DNA from: Candidatus Microbacterium phytovorans
Lineage (GTDB): Bacteria > Actinomycetota > Actinomycetes > Actinomycetales > Microbacteriaceae
Length of the DNA stretch: 64,000 nt
Direction of reading: 5' to 3'
Assembly: GCA_029202445.1 (NCBI GenBank)
Contig: CP119321.1
Location: 1-64,000 of the forward strand
Of this stretch, positions 35,688 through 47,355 are shown piece after piece. The notes below the pieces were generated by a model, which was not told where the DNA came from, did no database searches, and saw only the letters and a list, made by a program, of their open reading frames with translations. How positions within the stretch are numbered: position 1 is the first letter of the stretch; each line of letters starts with the position of its first letter. The translations under genes were made by a program, and so were the position numbers.

Positions 35688-36887
35688 GTGCCGCACCTCA
35701 GCCCTCACGTCGCCCACGTTCCCGGAAGCGGCATCCGTCGCCTGTTCGAGATCGCGCTCACCCTCGACGACGTGACGTTCCTCGCCGTGGGCGAGCCCGA
35801 CCTTCCCGTCGCAGACCACATCGCCACGGCGGCGAAGACGGCGTGGGATGCCGGTGACACCAACTACACCGCCAACGGCGGCATCCCGCCCCTGCGCCGC
35901 GCGTTCGCGCAGCGGTTCGCCCACGACCGCGGAGTCGCCCTCGATCCCGAGCGCGTCTGGGCCACGGTCGGCGGCACGCAGGCGCTGCACCAGGCGCTCG
36001 GTCTCATGCTCGATCCAGGCGACGAGGTGCTCGTGCCCGACCCCGGCTACACGACGTTCTCGATGAGTCCCCGGATGCTGTCGGCCGTCCCCGTCGCCTA
36101 CCCGCTTCGCGAGGAGGCAGCCTTCCTCCCCGAGCTCGACGTGCTCGAACGTCTCGTCACTCCGCGTACGCGCGTGATCATCGTCAACTCGCCGTCCAAC
36201 CCGCTCGGCACGACCCTCGACGAGGAGCGGGCACGCGGCATCCTCGACTTCGCTCGGCGGCACGACCTCTGGGTGCTCAGCGACGAGGTGTACGCCGAGC
36301 TCACGTGGGACGGCCCCCACGTGAGCCTCACCGCGCTCGATACGCGCGAGACCGGCGGGGAGCGCGTCGTCGGTGTGTTCTCCCTGTCCAAGACATATGC
36401 CATGACCGGCATCCGGGTGGGATTCCTCGTCGCCCCTCGCGACTGGGAGGGTCCGCTGCGGTCGGCTCAGGAGGCGATGATCTCCTGCCTCAACGCGCCC
36501 GCCCAGCACGCGGCTATCGCGGCGCTCGCCGGGAGTCAGAACGGTGTCGCCGACGCGCGGTCCCACTACCGCGACAACCTGCGCGCCGCGACCGACCTCC
36601 TCGACGCGCGCGGCATCCGCTACCTCGAGCCGTCGGGTGCCTTCTACCTGTGGATCGACGTGCGCCATGCCTCCGGCGGCGACGTCGCCGCATGGACCGA
36701 GGACTTCCTCCGGCGTGAGCGCGTCGCGGTCGCACCCGGCTCGGCGTTCGGGCCGTCCGGTGAGGGCTGGATCCGCGTCTGCGTCGCCGCGTCGCGCACC
36801 GACCTTCTCCACGGACTGTCGCTGCTGCCGTCGCCGCACCCCACCGAGGCTGTCGTGGCGGGGCCGGTCAGGTCAGCTCGGATTTGA
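35688..36887 (+). CDS. Pyridoxal-phosphate aminotransferase, class I/II
   Basis: 399 residues starting at GTG 35688, which sits 6 nt after TAGCCT (leaderless pattern). Fold type I motifs are present: NYTANGGIPPLRRAFAQRF, VGGTQALHQALGLML, VIIVNSPSNPLGTTL, VLSDEVYAEL (Asp contacting the PLP ring nitrogen) and SLSKTYAMTGIRVGF with Schiff-base Lys235. The C-terminal Arg for the substrate carboxylate is in GWIRVCVA. It transfers amino groups between an amino acid and 2-oxoglutarate or a similar acceptor; specificity (aspartate, aromatic or methionine type) cannot be assigned. Its 3' end overlaps the convergent tetR-like gene by 20 bp. Confidence 0.9.
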   Translation: MPHLSPHVAHVPGSGIRRLFEIALTLDDVTFLAVGEPDLPVADHIATAAKTAWDAGDTNYTANGGIPPLRRAFAQRFAHDRGVALDPERVWATVGGTQALHQALGLMLDPGDEVLVPDPGYTTFSMSPRMLSAVPVAYPLREEAAFLPELDVLERLVTPRTRVIIVNSPSNPLGTTLDEERARGILDFARRHDLWVLSDEVYAELTWDGPHVSLTALDTRETGGERVVGVFSLSKTYAMTGIRVGFLVAPRDWEGPLRSAQEAMISCLNAPAQHAAIAALAGSQNGVADARSHYRDNLRAATDLLDARGIRYLEPSGAFYLWIDVRHASGGDVAAWTEDFLRRERVAVAPGSAFGPSGEGWIRVCVAASRTDLLHGLSLLPSPHPTEAVVAGPVRSARI

Positions 36888-37548
36888 GGCGACGCGCGAT
36901 CTCCGCGGTGGGCATACGCCGCGGGAACGCCGCGATCACGAGGTCGTCGGGGGCCGGTGTCTCGCCGCCGGGGTGCACGCCGAACCGGTGCATCAGGTCG
37001 TCGTAGGCGTCGGCGAGAACGGATGCCGGCACCTTCTTCGTGCCGCGCAGCAACCGCCGCAGTACGTGATTGTGCACGGCGGTGACCGCCGCCGAGAAGG
37101 CGACCGACTCCACCGGGTCGATGCCGGGGAGCGCTCCGCGCAAGTAGTCGTCGAAGAGGCGCTCGTACTGGAACACCGTCACGATCTCGCGCTCCCGCAG
37201 CGCCGGCACCTGTCGCACGACGGAGTATCGACGGCGGGCCAGCTCGGGATCGGCGGCGAAGTGCCGGAACACCTGGACGGATGCCTCGCACACCGCGGCC
37301 CACGGGTTCTCGTGGCCGTTCTCGTGCGCCGTGCTGAGGAACTCCCGCAGGCGCGCGAGGAGTTCGTCGTGATCGGTGAAGACGACGTCGTCCTTGCCGC
37401 CGAACTGGCGGAAGAAGGTGGATCGGGAAACCCCCGCGGCCTGCGCGATCTGCTCGACCGAGGTCGCCTCGAACCCCTGCGTGGCGAACAGGTCGAGAGC
37501 GGCCGCAACGACGGTGTTGCGGGTGGGCGGGGGAGTGAGGTCACTCAT
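36868..37548 (-). CDS. TetR/AcrR family transcriptional regulator
   Basis: 226 residues from ATG 37548, which lies 7 nt after TAGGCT on the minus strand, predicting a leaderless transcript. The helix-turn-helix occupies about residues 8-55 (NTVVAAALDLFATQGFEATSVEQIAQAAGVSRSTFFRQFGGKDDV, the standard TetR pattern). The C-terminal ligand domain is all-helical (VCEASVQVFRHFAADPELARRR, HNHVLRRLLRG). The 3' end overlaps the convergent aminotransferase gene by 20 bp, and sucC is divergent, 147 bp away. Target genes are unknown, although the neighbouring aminotransferase or acyl-CoA dehydrogenase are candidates. Confidence 0.9.
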   Translation of the reverse strand: MSDLTPPPTRNTVVAAALDLFATQGFEATSVEQIAQAAGVSRSTFFRQFGGKDDVVFTDHDELLARLREFLSTAHENGHENPWAAVCEASVQVFRHFAADPELARRRYSVVRQVPALREREIVTVFQYERLFDDYLRGALPGIDPVESVAFSAAVTAVHNHVLRRLLRGTKKVPASVLADAYDDLMHRFGVHPGGETPAPDDLVIAAFPRRMPTAEIARRLKSELT

Positions 37549-37631
37549 GACGCCGAGCCTAGCGACGCCGAGACCGCCCGTGCTCCCTGAACGGGGCACT
37601 CAGTCGCACGTACTAGGCTGGGGGATTGGTC

Positions 37632-37657
37632 GATATCTCGACATCGAGACTTCTTCG
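37632..37657. promoter_or_regulatory. Palindromic element upstream of sucC, shared with icd
   Basis: The core is TCTCGA-CA-TCGAGA (37636-37649). Over 26 bp it matches 51710-51735 upstream of icd at 23 positions. It lies just after a TAGGCT -10 box (37614-37619) and 37 nt before the sucC start, so a bound protein would block transcription. Confidence 0.65.
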
Positions 37658-37694
37658 TCCTCAAAACCCACCGTCGCCCAGCGAAGGATTGCAC

Positions 37695-39772
<2,078 letters not shown>

Positions 39773-39784
39773 GTCCAGACACCC

Positions 39785-39820
39785 GAGAGGGCCGGATGCC
39801 ACGTGGCATCCGGCCCTCTC
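39785..39820 (+). terminator. Rho-independent terminator of sucCD
   Basis: A perfect 36-nt palindrome with arms of up to 18 bp (GAGAGGGCCGGATGCCAC) is followed by TTTGTT. It sits 12 nt after the sucD stop and before the convergent purine permease gene. Confidence 0.92.
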
Positions 39821-39947
39821 TTTGTTCCGTGCGGGCGCTGCGCGCGGGTGCCGACCGACGCTTCGCCGGCGCCGTTCTGCGGGTCCGCGGTGCGCGCACC
39901 CGCAGTTTGACGCGGTCGAAGCGCCCCAAAGGCGCCCGGGGCGACGG

Positions 39948-41450
39948 TCAGCCGGCCAGCAGGGCCTCGATCGGACCGCGCGCGAAAAACACGACGAACC
40001 CGGCGGCGACGACCCACAGGAGCGGGCTGATCTCCTTCGCCTTGCCCGACAGCGACCGGACCACGACCCAGCTGACGAAGCCCGCGCCGATGCCGTTGGC
40101 GATCGAGTAGGTCAGCGGCATCACGGTCACCGTGAGGAAGACCGGGACGAGCGCGGACAGGTCGGTGAGGTCGACGTGACGGATCTGCGCCATCATCAGC
40201 GCACCGACGATCACGAGCGCCGCGGCCGCGATCTCGGTGGGCACGATCGTGGTGAGCGGCGTGAAGAACATCGCCAGCAGGAACAGTCCGCCGGTGACGA
40301 GGTTCGCGAGGCCCGTCTTCGCGCCCTCGCCGATACCCGCACCCGATTCGATGAACACCGTGTTGGACGACGACGACGTGAGGCCTCCCGCGACGGCGCC
40401 GACGCCCTCGACGATGAGTGCGGAGCGCAGGCGGGGGAAGTTGCCCTTGGCGTCGGCCAGGCCCGCCTCGCGCGACAGGCCGGTGAAGGTGCCCATCGCG
40501 TCGAAGAAGTTCGTGAAGAGGAGGGTGAAGACGAGCATCGTCGCCGCGAGCACGCCGATGCGCTCGAACGAGCCGAAGCTGATCTGTCCGACGAGGCTGA
40601 GGTCGGGCAAGGAGACGAGCGAACTGGGCAGCTCGGGGACCGACAGGCCCCACCCGCCGGGGTTCGCGAGCTGCCCGTCGGCGCCGATCTTCGGACCGAG
40701 GTTCCAGATCGCCTCGACGACGACGGCAGCGACGGTGCCCGAGACCAGCGCGATGAGGATCGCGCCCTTGACCTTGCGTGCCAGCAGCACGGCCGCCAGG
40801 AGCAGCGTCAGGACGAACAGGAGCGTCGGAACGGTCGCGATCGACCCCGCGACGCCGAGGCCCACGGGCGGCGAGTTCGCCCCCGTGGCCGTCACGAACC
40901 CGCTGTCGACGAAGCCGATGAAGGCGATGAACAGGCCGATGCCGACCGTGATGGCGGTCTTCAGCGCCATGGGGACGGCGTCGAAGATGAGGCGCCGCAG
41001 GCCGGTGGCGGCGAGGAGGACGATCAGCAGACCGTTGATGACGATGAGGCCCATCGCCTCGGCCCACGTGACCTGACCGACGACGGCGACGGCGAGGAAC
41101 GAGTTGATGCCGAGGCCCGCGGCGAACGCGAACGGCAGGCGGGCGACGAGGCCGAAGAGGATCGTCATGGCTCCCGCGGTGAGAGCCGTCGTGGCCGCGA
41201 CCTGCGGGAACTCGAGCTGCGCCCCCGTGACGTCCACGCCGCTGGAGAGGATGATCGGGTTCAGGATCACGATGTAGGCCATCGCGACGAAGGTGACGAG
41301 GCCGCCGCGGACCTCCGCCCCGATCGTCGAGCCGCGCTCGGTGATCTGGAAGAAGCGGTCGATGCGCGTCGTGCTCCCGGTGGTGTCGGTTCGCGCGGTG
41401 CTCTCGGTGCTCGCGTCGCTCTGCGTGCGGGTGTTTCGCTTGGTGCTCAA
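39948..41450 (-). CDS. NCS2 family permease, AzgA-like (adenine/guanine/hypoxanthine)
   Basis: 500 residues with a polar Ser/Thr-rich N-terminal tail of about 30 residues, then FFQITERGSTIGAEVRGGLVTFVAMAYIVILNP, the hallmark start of the AzgA branch. About 13-14 helices follow; transport motifs include AFAAGLGINSFLAV, TNFFDAMGTFTGLSREAGL and SSSNTVFIESGAGIGEGAKTGL. AzgA-type carriers import adenine, guanine or hypoxanthine with protons, supplying purine salvage. The purN-purH genes begin 1.3 kb away on the other strand, which is compatible with a purine theme, but no shared regulation is visible. Confidence 0.92.
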   Translation of the reverse strand: MSTKRNTRTQSDASTESTARTDTTGSTTRIDRFFQITERGSTIGAEVRGGLVTFVAMAYIVILNPIILSSGVDVTGAQLEFPQVAATTALTAGAMTILFGLVARLPFAFAAGLGINSFLAVAVVGQVTWAEAMGLIVINGLLIVLLAATGLRRLIFDAVPMALKTAITVGIGLFIAFIGFVDSGFVTATGANSPPVGLGVAGSIATVPTLLFVLTLLLAAVLLARKVKGAILIALVSGTVAAVVVEAIWNLGPKIGADGQLANPGGWGLSVPELPSSLVSLPDLSLVGQISFGSFERIGVLAATMLVFTLLFTNFFDAMGTFTGLSREAGLADAKGNFPRLRSALIVEGVGAVAGGLTSSSSNTVFIESGAGIGEGAKTGLANLVTGGLFLLAMFFTPLTTIVPTEIAAAALVIVGALMMAQIRHVDLTDLSALVPVFLTVTVMPLTYSIANGIGAGFVSWVVVRSLSGKAKEISPLLWVVAAGFVVFFARGPIEALLAG

Positions 41451-41530
41451 GGGGGACCTCCATCGACGAAGGTAGCGCGCCCGCGCGCCCTCGGGGAACG
41501 CCCGCGACCGGTAGGTAGGGTCGAACCCGC

Positions 41531-42838
41531 ATGAACCGCCTGCTCGTCGCCCTCCTCGCCGCCTTCGACGCCGTCATCGTCGTCGCCGTCGGCCTCGCCG
41601 CCGCACTCGCCCCACTCACCGTGCTGTGGGTGTTCGGCGTCCCCGCCGCCGACTGGCAGGCGCTGTGGCCGGCCGCCGCGACCCTGTGGCAGGCGGGACA
41701 CCTCGTGCCCCTCCAGGTGGCACTGGATGCCGAGTACGTGACGGCCGTCGGCATCAGCCCCGACGCGTCGAGCTTCGTCTTCTCTCTCGCTCCGCTCGCC
41801 TTCACCGTGTTCACCGCGGTGTTCGCGGCGCGCTCCGGAGCCCGCGCCGCCCGCGCCGGGGCCTGGCCGGTCGGCGTCGCCGCGGGCGCCGTCGTGGTCG
41901 GCGTGCTCGCGACCCTCGTCGCGCTCACTTCGCGGCTCGCGGTCGCCGCCGTCGACACCACCGCGGCGATCGCGATCCCCGTCGCCGTGTTCGCCGTCCC
42001 CTGTCTGCTCGGTGCGCTCGTGACCGCCTGGCGTCACGGCGACGACGGCATCCTCGACCGGCTCCGTCACCGTCTCGACGTCGACGACACGGGCGTCGTC
42101 GAGGCGGGGGCGCGGGGCATCGCCGCGGCGCTCACCGGCATCCTCGGCGTCGGCGGGCTCGTCGTGGCGGCAGCGGTCTTCACGGGCGGCGGCCGGATGG
42201 TCGCGCTCTTCGAAGCCGCGCACGTCGATCTGATCGGTGTGATCGTCCTCGGGCTCGGTCAGCTCGTCTACCTCCCGACCCTCATCGTGTGGGGGGCGGC
42301 GTTCGCGTCGGGCCCCGGCTTCTCGGTCGGCCAGGGCACCGCGGTGGGCCCCGGGGGCACCGACCTCGGCGTCGTGCCCGGCATCCCGGTGCTGGGACTC
42401 ATCCCCGAAGACCCGTCGCCGTGGCTCCTGCTCCTCGCGCTCGCGGTGGTCGCCGTCGGTGCGGGCGCGGGCTGGGTCGCGCGCGCGCGACTGAGAACGG
42501 CGGATGCCGGCGAGCCGCTGCTGTCCCGGCTCATCGCCCTCGCCCTGGTGGTCGTCGGGGCTGCGGGAGGTGCGGCGCTGCTGGCCGTGCTGGCCTCCGG
42601 GTCGCTCGGGCCCGGTCGTCTGGCGCAGGCGGGTCCGTCGGCGGGGTCGTTCGCCCTCGCGGTGGCGGTCGAGGTCGCCCTCGGTGCGGCGGCGGTCCTG
42701 CTGTCGCCGCGGGCCGATTCCCCCGGCGAGGAAGCCGCGTCGTCGCCGGTAGACTGGGCCGGTGCTGACCCTGGCCGTGCTGATCTCGGGCACGGGTTCG
42801 AATCTTCGGGCCCTGCTGGAGGCGGCGAGCGACCCTGA
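41531..42838 (+). CDS. perM: PerM-like integral membrane protein (DUF6350)
   Basis: 435 residues with about ten hydrophobic segments, beginning [25 protein letters not shown], and a polar tail from about residue 400. The position immediately upstream of purN and purH is the conserved actinobacterial arrangement of the PerM protein of Mycobacterium, which supports cell division under stress. Family assignment is by context, length and topology. Its 3' end overlaps purN by 77 bp. A TAGGGT box lies 9 nt before the ATG, so its leader is very short. Confidence 0.8.
   Translation: MNRLLVALLAAFDAVIVVAVGLAAALAPLTVLWVFGVPAADWQALWPAAATLWQAGHLVPLQVALDAEYVTAVGISPDASSFVFSLAPLAFTVFTAVFAARSGARAARAGAWPVGVAAGAVVVGVLATLVALTSRLAVAAVDTTAAIAIPVAVFAVPCLLGALVTAWRHGDDGILDRLRHRLDVDDTGVVEAGARGIAAALTGILGVGGLVVAAAVFTGGGRMVALFEAAHVDLIGVIVLGLGQLVYLPTLIVWGAAFASGPGFSVGQGTAVGPGGTDLGVVPGIPVLGLIPEDPSPWLLLLALAVVAVGAGAGWVARARLRTADAGEPLLSRLIALALVVVGAAGGAALLAVLASGSLGPGRLAQAGPSAGSFALAVAVEVALGAAAVLLSPRADSPGEEAASSPVDWAGADPGRADLGHGFESSGPAGGGERP
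42750..42755 (+). promoter_or_regulatory. -10-like box for purN inside perM
   Basis: TAGACT lies 6 nt before the purN GTG and within the perM coding region. The spacing matches the leaderless pattern of other genes in this window; no good -35 is visible. Confidence 0.45.
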
Positions 42839-43355
42839 TTTCCCCGCCCGGATCGTCGTCGTCGGGGCGGATCGCCAGGCCGACGGGTTCGCGCACGCGG
42901 AGGCCTTCGGCATCCCGACGATCATGGTCCCGTACAGCGAGTTCGCCTCGCGGGAGGAGTGGGGTGCCGAGCTGCACGCGCAGCTGACGGTCTGGCGCCC
43001 CGACCTCGTGGTGCTGAGCGGACTCATGCGTCTGCTGCCGGCCGCGTTCGTCGACGCGTGGGCGCCGCGCCTCATCAACACCCACCCCGCGTACCTCCCC
43101 GAGTTCCCGGGCGCCCACGGCGTCCGCGACGCGCTCGCGGCGGGAGCGACCCAGACCGGCGCGAGCGTCATCGTGGTCGACGGCGGTGTCGATACGGGGC
43201 CGATCCTGGCGCAGGAGCGCGTCGACGTGCTCCCCGGCGACACCGAGCACTCCCTGCACGAGCGCATCAAGCCCGTCGAGCGGCGCCTCCTCATCGACGT
43301 CGTGCGCCGCATCGCGACCGGCGACCTCGACCTCTCCGTCTACGACACCCACTGA
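42762..43355 (+). CDS. purN: Phosphoribosylglycinamide formyltransferase
   Basis: 197 residues beginning with GTG 42762, inside the end of perM in another frame. Motifs: [18 protein letters not shown] (GAR phosphate loop), [21 protein letters not shown] with the catalytic Asn/His pair, and [19 protein letters not shown] with the catalytic Asp region. It transfers a formyl group from 10-formyltetrahydrofolate to GAR, step three of purine synthesis. purH begins 38 bp downstream. An internal promoter may serve it in addition to read-through from perM. Confidence 0.97.
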   Translation: MLTLAVLISGTGSNLRALLEAASDPDFPARIVVVGADRQADGFAHAEAFGIPTIMVPYSEFASREEWGAELHAQLTVWRPDLVVLSGLMRLLPAAFVDAWAPRLINTHPAYLPEFPGAHGVRDALAAGATQTGASVIVVDGGVDTGPILAQERVDVLPGDTEHSLHERIKPVERRLLIDVVRRIATGDLDLSVYDTH

Positions 43356-43393
43356 CACCCACACCCCTGGCATCACAGGACAAGGAGCCCCCC

Positions 43394-44998
43394 ATGGCCG
43401 GACCGACCATCGACCCTGCCCTCTACCGCCCCCGCGACCTCGTTCCGATCCGGCGCGCGCTCATCTCGGTGAGCGACAAGACGGGGCTCCTCCCGCTCGC
43501 CGAGGCGCTCGCCGCCGCGGGAGTCGAGATCCTCTCGACCGGAGGGTCGGCCGCGCTCCTGCGGGATGCCGGCATCGCCGTGACCGACGTCTCGGAGATC
43601 ACCGGCTTCCCCGAGTCGCTGGGCGGCCGCGTCAAGACGCTCCACCCCCACGTGCACGCGGGCCTCCTCGCCGATCTGCGGTTGGAAGACCACGAGTCGC
43701 AGCTCAAGGAGCTCGGCATCGAGCCCTTCGAACTCGTGGTCGTGAACCTGTACCCGTTCGTCGAGACCGTGGCCTCGGGCGCCACGGGCGACGCCGTCGT
43801 CGAGCAGATCGACATCGGCGGTCCCGCGATGGTGCGCGCGTCGGCGAAGAACTTCGCCAACGTCGCCATCGTCGTCTCCCCGGAGTCCTACCCGGCGATC
43901 ATCGAGGCGGTCGCCGGCGGCGGCACGAGCCTCGCGCAGCGACGTGACCTCGCGGCGCGCGCCTTCGCGCACACGTGCGAGTACGACCGGGCCGTCGCGA
44001 CGTGGTTCGCGGAGGAGACGCTGTCCTCCGACGAGCTGCCGCAGCACCTGACGGTGAAGGCGGAGCGGCTCGCGACGCTCCGCTACGGCGAGAACTCGCA
44101 CCAGCGCGCCGCGATCTACACGCGCCTGGGTGGCCACGGCATCGCGCAGGCCACGCAGCTGCAGGGCAAGGAGATGTCGTACAACAACTACGTCGACGCC
44201 GACGCCGCCCTGCGTGCGGCATTCGACCTCGTGAAGCCCGCCGTCGCGATCATCAAGCACGCGAACCCCTGCGGCATCGCGATCGGGGCGCCGAACGCGC
44301 TCGACCCGATCGCGTCGGCACACCTGCGTGCGCACGAGTGCGACCCGGTGTCGGCCTTCGGAGGCGTGATCGCCGCGAACCGCACGGTGACGCTGAAGAT
44401 GGCCGAGAACCTGCGCGACATCTTCACGGAGGTGATCGTCGCCCCCGACTTCGAGCCCGAGGCCCTCGAGGTCTTCAAGCTCAAGAAGAACCTCCGCGTC
44501 CTGCGGCTGCCCGCCGACTGGAAGCAGGAGCGCATGGACGTGCGTCTCGTCTCCGGCGGACTGCTGCTCCAGGATGCCGATCGGTTCCCCGACGAGATCG
44601 AGTCGGTCGCCAAGGACTGGCAGCTGGTCTCCGGCGACCGCCCCGCCCCCGAGGAGCTCGAGGGCATGATCTTCGCGTGGAAGGCGTGCCGCGCCGTCAA
44701 GTCCAACGCGATCGTGCTCGCGCAGGGGTCGGCCACGGTCGGCATCGGTATGGGCCAGGTCAACCGTGTCGACTCCTGCCGCCTTGCGGTGGAGCGCGCC
44801 GGTGACCGGGCGGCCGGGTCGGTCGCGGCATCCGATGCGTTCTTCCCCTTCGCCGACGGCCCGCAGGTGCTCATCGACGCCGGGATCAAGACGATCATCC
44901 AGCCCGGCGGATCGGTGCGCGACCAGGAGGTCATCGACGCCGCGCGCGCGGCGAACGTGACGATGTTCTTCACGGGGGAGCGTCACTTCTTCCACTGA
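43394..44998 (+). CDS. purH: Bifunctional AICAR formyltransferase/IMP cyclohydrolase
   Basis: 534 residues, ATG 43394 with AAGGAG 6 nt upstream. The N-terminal MGS-fold IMP cyclohydrolase domain spans about residues 15-210 ([54 protein letters not shown]). The AICAR formyltransferase domain follows, with [30 protein letters not shown] and [11 protein letters not shown] containing the catalytic Lys/His, ending [10 protein letters not shown]. It performs the last two steps to IMP. It is the last gene of the perM-purN-purH unit. Confidence 0.98.
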   Translation: MAGPTIDPALYRPRDLVPIRRALISVSDKTGLLPLAEALAAAGVEILSTGGSAALLRDAGIAVTDVSEITGFPESLGGRVKTLHPHVHAGLLADLRLEDHESQLKELGIEPFELVVVNLYPFVETVASGATGDAVVEQIDIGGPAMVRASAKNFANVAIVVSPESYPAIIEAVAGGGTSLAQRRDLAARAFAHTCEYDRAVATWFAEETLSSDELPQHLTVKAERLATLRYGENSHQRAAIYTRLGGHGIAQATQLQGKEMSYNNYVDADAALRAAFDLVKPAVAIIKHANPCGIAIGAPNALDPIASAHLRAHECDPVSAFGGVIAANRTVTLKMAENLRDIFTEVIVAPDFEPEALEVFKLKKNLRVLRLPADWKQERMDVRLVSGGLLLQDADRFPDEIESVAKDWQLVSGDRPAPEELEGMIFAWKACRAVKSNAIVLAQGSATVGIGMGQVNRVDSCRLAVERAGDRAAGSVAASDAFFPFADGPQVLIDAGIKTIIQPGGSVRDQEVIDAARAANVTMFFTGERHFFH

Positions 44999-45053
44999 TC
45001 GCGATGTCCGATTCCCGCGAGCGGGTGTCGGTGACGCGTGCGAGAGTGGAGGC

Positions 45054-46553
45054 ATGACCGGCCCCGCGATCACGATGACGAGCGCGACGTTCGACGAGCG
45101 CTACCGCGCGATCGACGCCCGCGACGCGCGGTTCGACGGCCAGTTCGTCACGGCGGTGCGCTCGACCGGCATCTACTGCCGGCCGTCGTGCCCGGCGCGC
45201 ACGCCGAAGCCGTCGCACGTGACGTTCTACCCGACGTCGGCGGCTGCGCACGAGGCCGGCTACCGCGCCTGCAAGCGGTGCCTGCCCGAGGCCGCCCCGG
45301 GCTCGCCGCAGTGGGATCTCCGGGGCGACACGGCCGCCCGGGCCATGCGGCTCATCGCCGAGGGCGTCGTCGAGCGAGAGGGCGTGCCGGGCCTTGCCGC
45401 GCGGTTGGGCTACTCGAGCCGGCATCTCACCCGCCTGCTCACGGCCGAGCTCGGCGCCGGCCCGCTTGCCCTCGCGCGCGCCCAGCGCGCGCACACGGCG
45501 CGCATGCTGCTCGTCGGCACCGATCTCGCCGCCGCCGACGTCGCGTTCTCCGCGGGCTTCGCGAGCGTGCGGCAGTTCAACGACACCGTGCGCGAGGTGT
45601 TCGGGCTCACCCCGACCGAGCTGCGCGCCCGACGCTCGGCGAAGGATGCCGCGACCGCCGCGCCCGGGGCCATCGATCTCGTCCTGCCCCATCGCGGACC
45701 CTTCGACGCCGACGGGCTGTTCCGGTGGATGGCGGTGCGGGCCGTGCACGGCGCGGAGGTCGCGACCGAGCGGTCCTTCGCGCGCACCCTCCGACTCGAC
45801 GGCGGACCGGCCTGGTTCGAGGTGCGCCTCGACGCCGCGGGCCGTGTCCGGCTGCGCGCACGGCTCACGCATCTGCGCGATCTGGCGCCACTCGTGGCCC
45901 GTGCTCGCCGCCTGTTCGATCTCGACGCCGACCCGCTCGCCGTCGACGCCGCCCTCGCCGCGCATCCCGAGCTGGCCGCCCGCGTCGCCGCCGTGCCCGG
46001 CATCCGTGTTCCCGGCGCCGCCGACCCGCACGAGATGCTCATCCGGGCCATGGTGGGCCAGCAGATCACCGTCGCCGCCGCACGCACCGCGCTGACGGCG
46101 CTCACCGAGGCGCTGGGGGAGCGCGCCGACGCCTTCGAGGGAACCGATCGGCTCTTCCCGACGATGGCGGCGATCGCCGCGCACGGCGCCGACGTCCTGC
46201 GCGGTCCGGGCGCGCGCATCCGTGCGGTCACCGGCGCCGCGGAAGCGCTCGCGACCGGCGAGCTGACCCTCACGACCGCCGACGACGGCCCCGATCAGCG
46301 CGCGGCGCTGCTGGCGCGGCCGGGCATCGGTCCGTGGACCGCCGACTACGTCCGCATGCGCGTCACCGGCGATCCCGACATCACCCTCCCCGGCGACGTC
46401 GCGGTGCGATCGGGGGCAGCGCTTCTCGGCATCCCCTCGGATCCGCGCGGCTTCGACGCGTGGGCCGCGCGCACCGCGCCGTGGCGCAGCTACATGACCG
46501 CGCACCTCTGGCGCGCGCTCGACACCACCCCGCAGAACAGGAACTCCTCATGA
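45054..46553 (+). CDS. Ada-type methylphosphotriester sensor fused to AlkA DNA glycosylase
   Basis: 499 residues in three domains. The Ada zinc domain (1-85) has Cys42, Cys46, Cys73 and Cys76, with the same 4/27/3 spacing as E. coli Ada Cys38/42/69/72, so Cys42 would be the methyl acceptor. An AraC-type helix-turn-helix follows ([48 protein letters not shown]). The AlkA domain (about 205-490) has the helix-hairpin-helix [14 protein letters not shown] and catalytic Asp in LPGDVAVR. It senses methyl damage, activates transcription and excises 3-alkylated bases. It overlaps the following methyltransferase gene by ATGA, reproducing an adaptive-response operon. Confidence 0.94.
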   Translation: MTGPAITMTSATFDERYRAIDARDARFDGQFVTAVRSTGIYCRPSCPARTPKPSHVTFYPTSAAAHEAGYRACKRCLPEAAPGSPQWDLRGDTAARAMRLIAEGVVEREGVPGLAARLGYSSRHLTRLLTAELGAGPLALARAQRAHTARMLLVGTDLAAADVAFSAGFASVRQFNDTVREVFGLTPTELRARRSAKDAATAAPGAIDLVLPHRGPFDADGLFRWMAVRAVHGAEVATERSFARTLRLDGGPAWFEVRLDAAGRVRLRARLTHLRDLAPLVARARRLFDLDADPLAVDAALAAHPELAARVAAVPGIRVPGAADPHEMLIRAMVGQQITVAAARTALTALTEALGERADAFEGTDRLFPTMAAIAAHGADVLRGPGARIRAVTGAAEALATGELTLTTADDGPDQRAALLARPGIGPWTADYVRMRVTGDPDITLPGDVAVRSGAALLGIPSDPRGFDAWAARTAPWRSYMTAHLWRALDTTPQNRNSS

Positions 46554-47032
46554 CCGCGATCATGCAGACCATCGACACCCCCGACGGACCGTTCACGATC
46601 CTCGCCGACGCGCGCCAGCGGGTGCTCGCGTCGGGGTGGACCGCCGACCCGGAGGCGATCCTCGCCCGGCTGAGCACGCCCCCGCAGGCGCGCGAAGGCG
46701 AGACGGATGCCGCCGCCGCTGTCGCGGCGTACTACGGCGGCGACATGGCAGCGATCGATGCGGTGCCGGTCGCCCAGACGGGCACCGCCCTGCAGCTGTC
46801 GGGGTGGGCGACCCTTCGGCGCATCGCACCGGGCGCGCCGCTCAGCTACACGGCGTTCGCCGCGGAGCTCGGCCGCCCCAGCGCCGTGCGCGCCGCGGCC
46901 TCCATCTGTGCGCGCAACGCGCCAGCGCTGTTCGTGCCGTGCCATCGAGTGCTCCGAGGCGACGGCAGCCTCGGGGGATTCGCGTGGGGCGTCGAGGTGA
47001 AGCGGAGTCTGCTGGCACGCGAAGCGGCCTGA
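46550..47032 (+). CDS. Methylated-DNA--[protein]-cysteine S-methyltransferase
   Basis: 160 residues, start overlapping the Ada/AlkA stop (ATGA). The active-site motif is intact: [19 protein letters not shown] with acceptor Cys131. The helix-turn-helix region with the finger Arg appears as [27 protein letters not shown]. It removes O6-methyl groups from guanine by irreversible self-methylation. Coupling to the Ada/AlkA fusion makes these two genes an alkylation-damage unit, presumably induced by the methylated form of the fusion protein. Confidence 0.95.
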   Translation: MTAIMQTIDTPDGPFTILADARQRVLASGWTADPEAILARLSTPPQAREGETDAAAAVAAYYGGDMAAIDAVPVAQTGTALQLSGWATLRRIAPGAPLSYTAFAAELGRPSAVRAAASICARNAPALFVPCHRVLRGDGSLGGFAWGVEVKRSLLAREAA

Positions 47033-47046
47033 TCCGGAATCGGGTG

Positions 47047-47076
47047 TTGCGCTCAGCGTTTTCCCAGGCATAGGCT
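47047..47076 (+). promoter_or_regulatory. Predicted promoter of the ABC-exporter operon
   Basis: TTGCGC (47047-47052) and TAGGCT (47071-47076) are 18 bp apart. A start near 47083 would give a leader of about 270 nt containing the small ORF at 47140. Confidence 0.5.
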
Positions 47077-47139
47077 GGAGGGCTGTCGCGTCGTTCGCAC
47101 GATGTGGCGGCGTCCCTGTCACCGACCCGAGGAGGAATC

Positions 47140-47205
47140 ATGTCCCAGGCCATCGTCATCACGAAGCCGTCCTCTCTCGCCGTCGCCGGACGCGACCGGG
47201 CCTGA
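47140..47205 (+). CDS. Upstream 21-codon ORF, putative leader peptide
   Basis: A 21-residue frame (MSQAIVITKPSSL...) is preceded by GAGGAGGAATC, the strongest ribosome site in this region, 5 nt before ATG. It ends 150 bp before the first ABC exporter gene and has no room for a folded domain. With three hairpins immediately downstream it looks like a cis-acting leader peptide for translation-dependent attenuation, as found ahead of some antibiotic-responsive exporter genes. A stand-alone small protein or a chance ORF are alternatives. Confidence 0.5.
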   Translation: MSQAIVITKPSSLAVAGRDRA

Positions 47206-47355
47206 CGCCCCGCTCCGCCTCACGCGGAGCACGCCCTCCTTCGGGAAGGCAGTGTCTCCACCCCGCGTTACGTTCGTCACGGTGACGAACCGCCTTTCCG
47301 CGCGCCTACGCCTCTCCGCCGACTCCGGCATCCGCTCCACCACCCCACAAGGATC
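47206..47355 (+). promoter_or_regulatory. Leader with three successive hairpins before the ABC exporter genes
   Basis: GCTCCGC-CTCAC-GCGGAGC (47212-47230), GCC-C-TCC-TTCG-GGA-A-GGC (47233-47250), and the dyad GTTCGTCAC/GTGACGAAC (47272-47290). No U-run follows any of them, so control could be at translation or through Rho. No gene fits in this stretch. GGATC lies just before the ATG at 47356. Confidence 0.5.

Noticed and set aside
42781..42815. T-loop-like GGTTCGAATC, possible tRNA
   Set aside because: It lies in the purN phosphate-loop codons and no cloverleaf can be formed around it.
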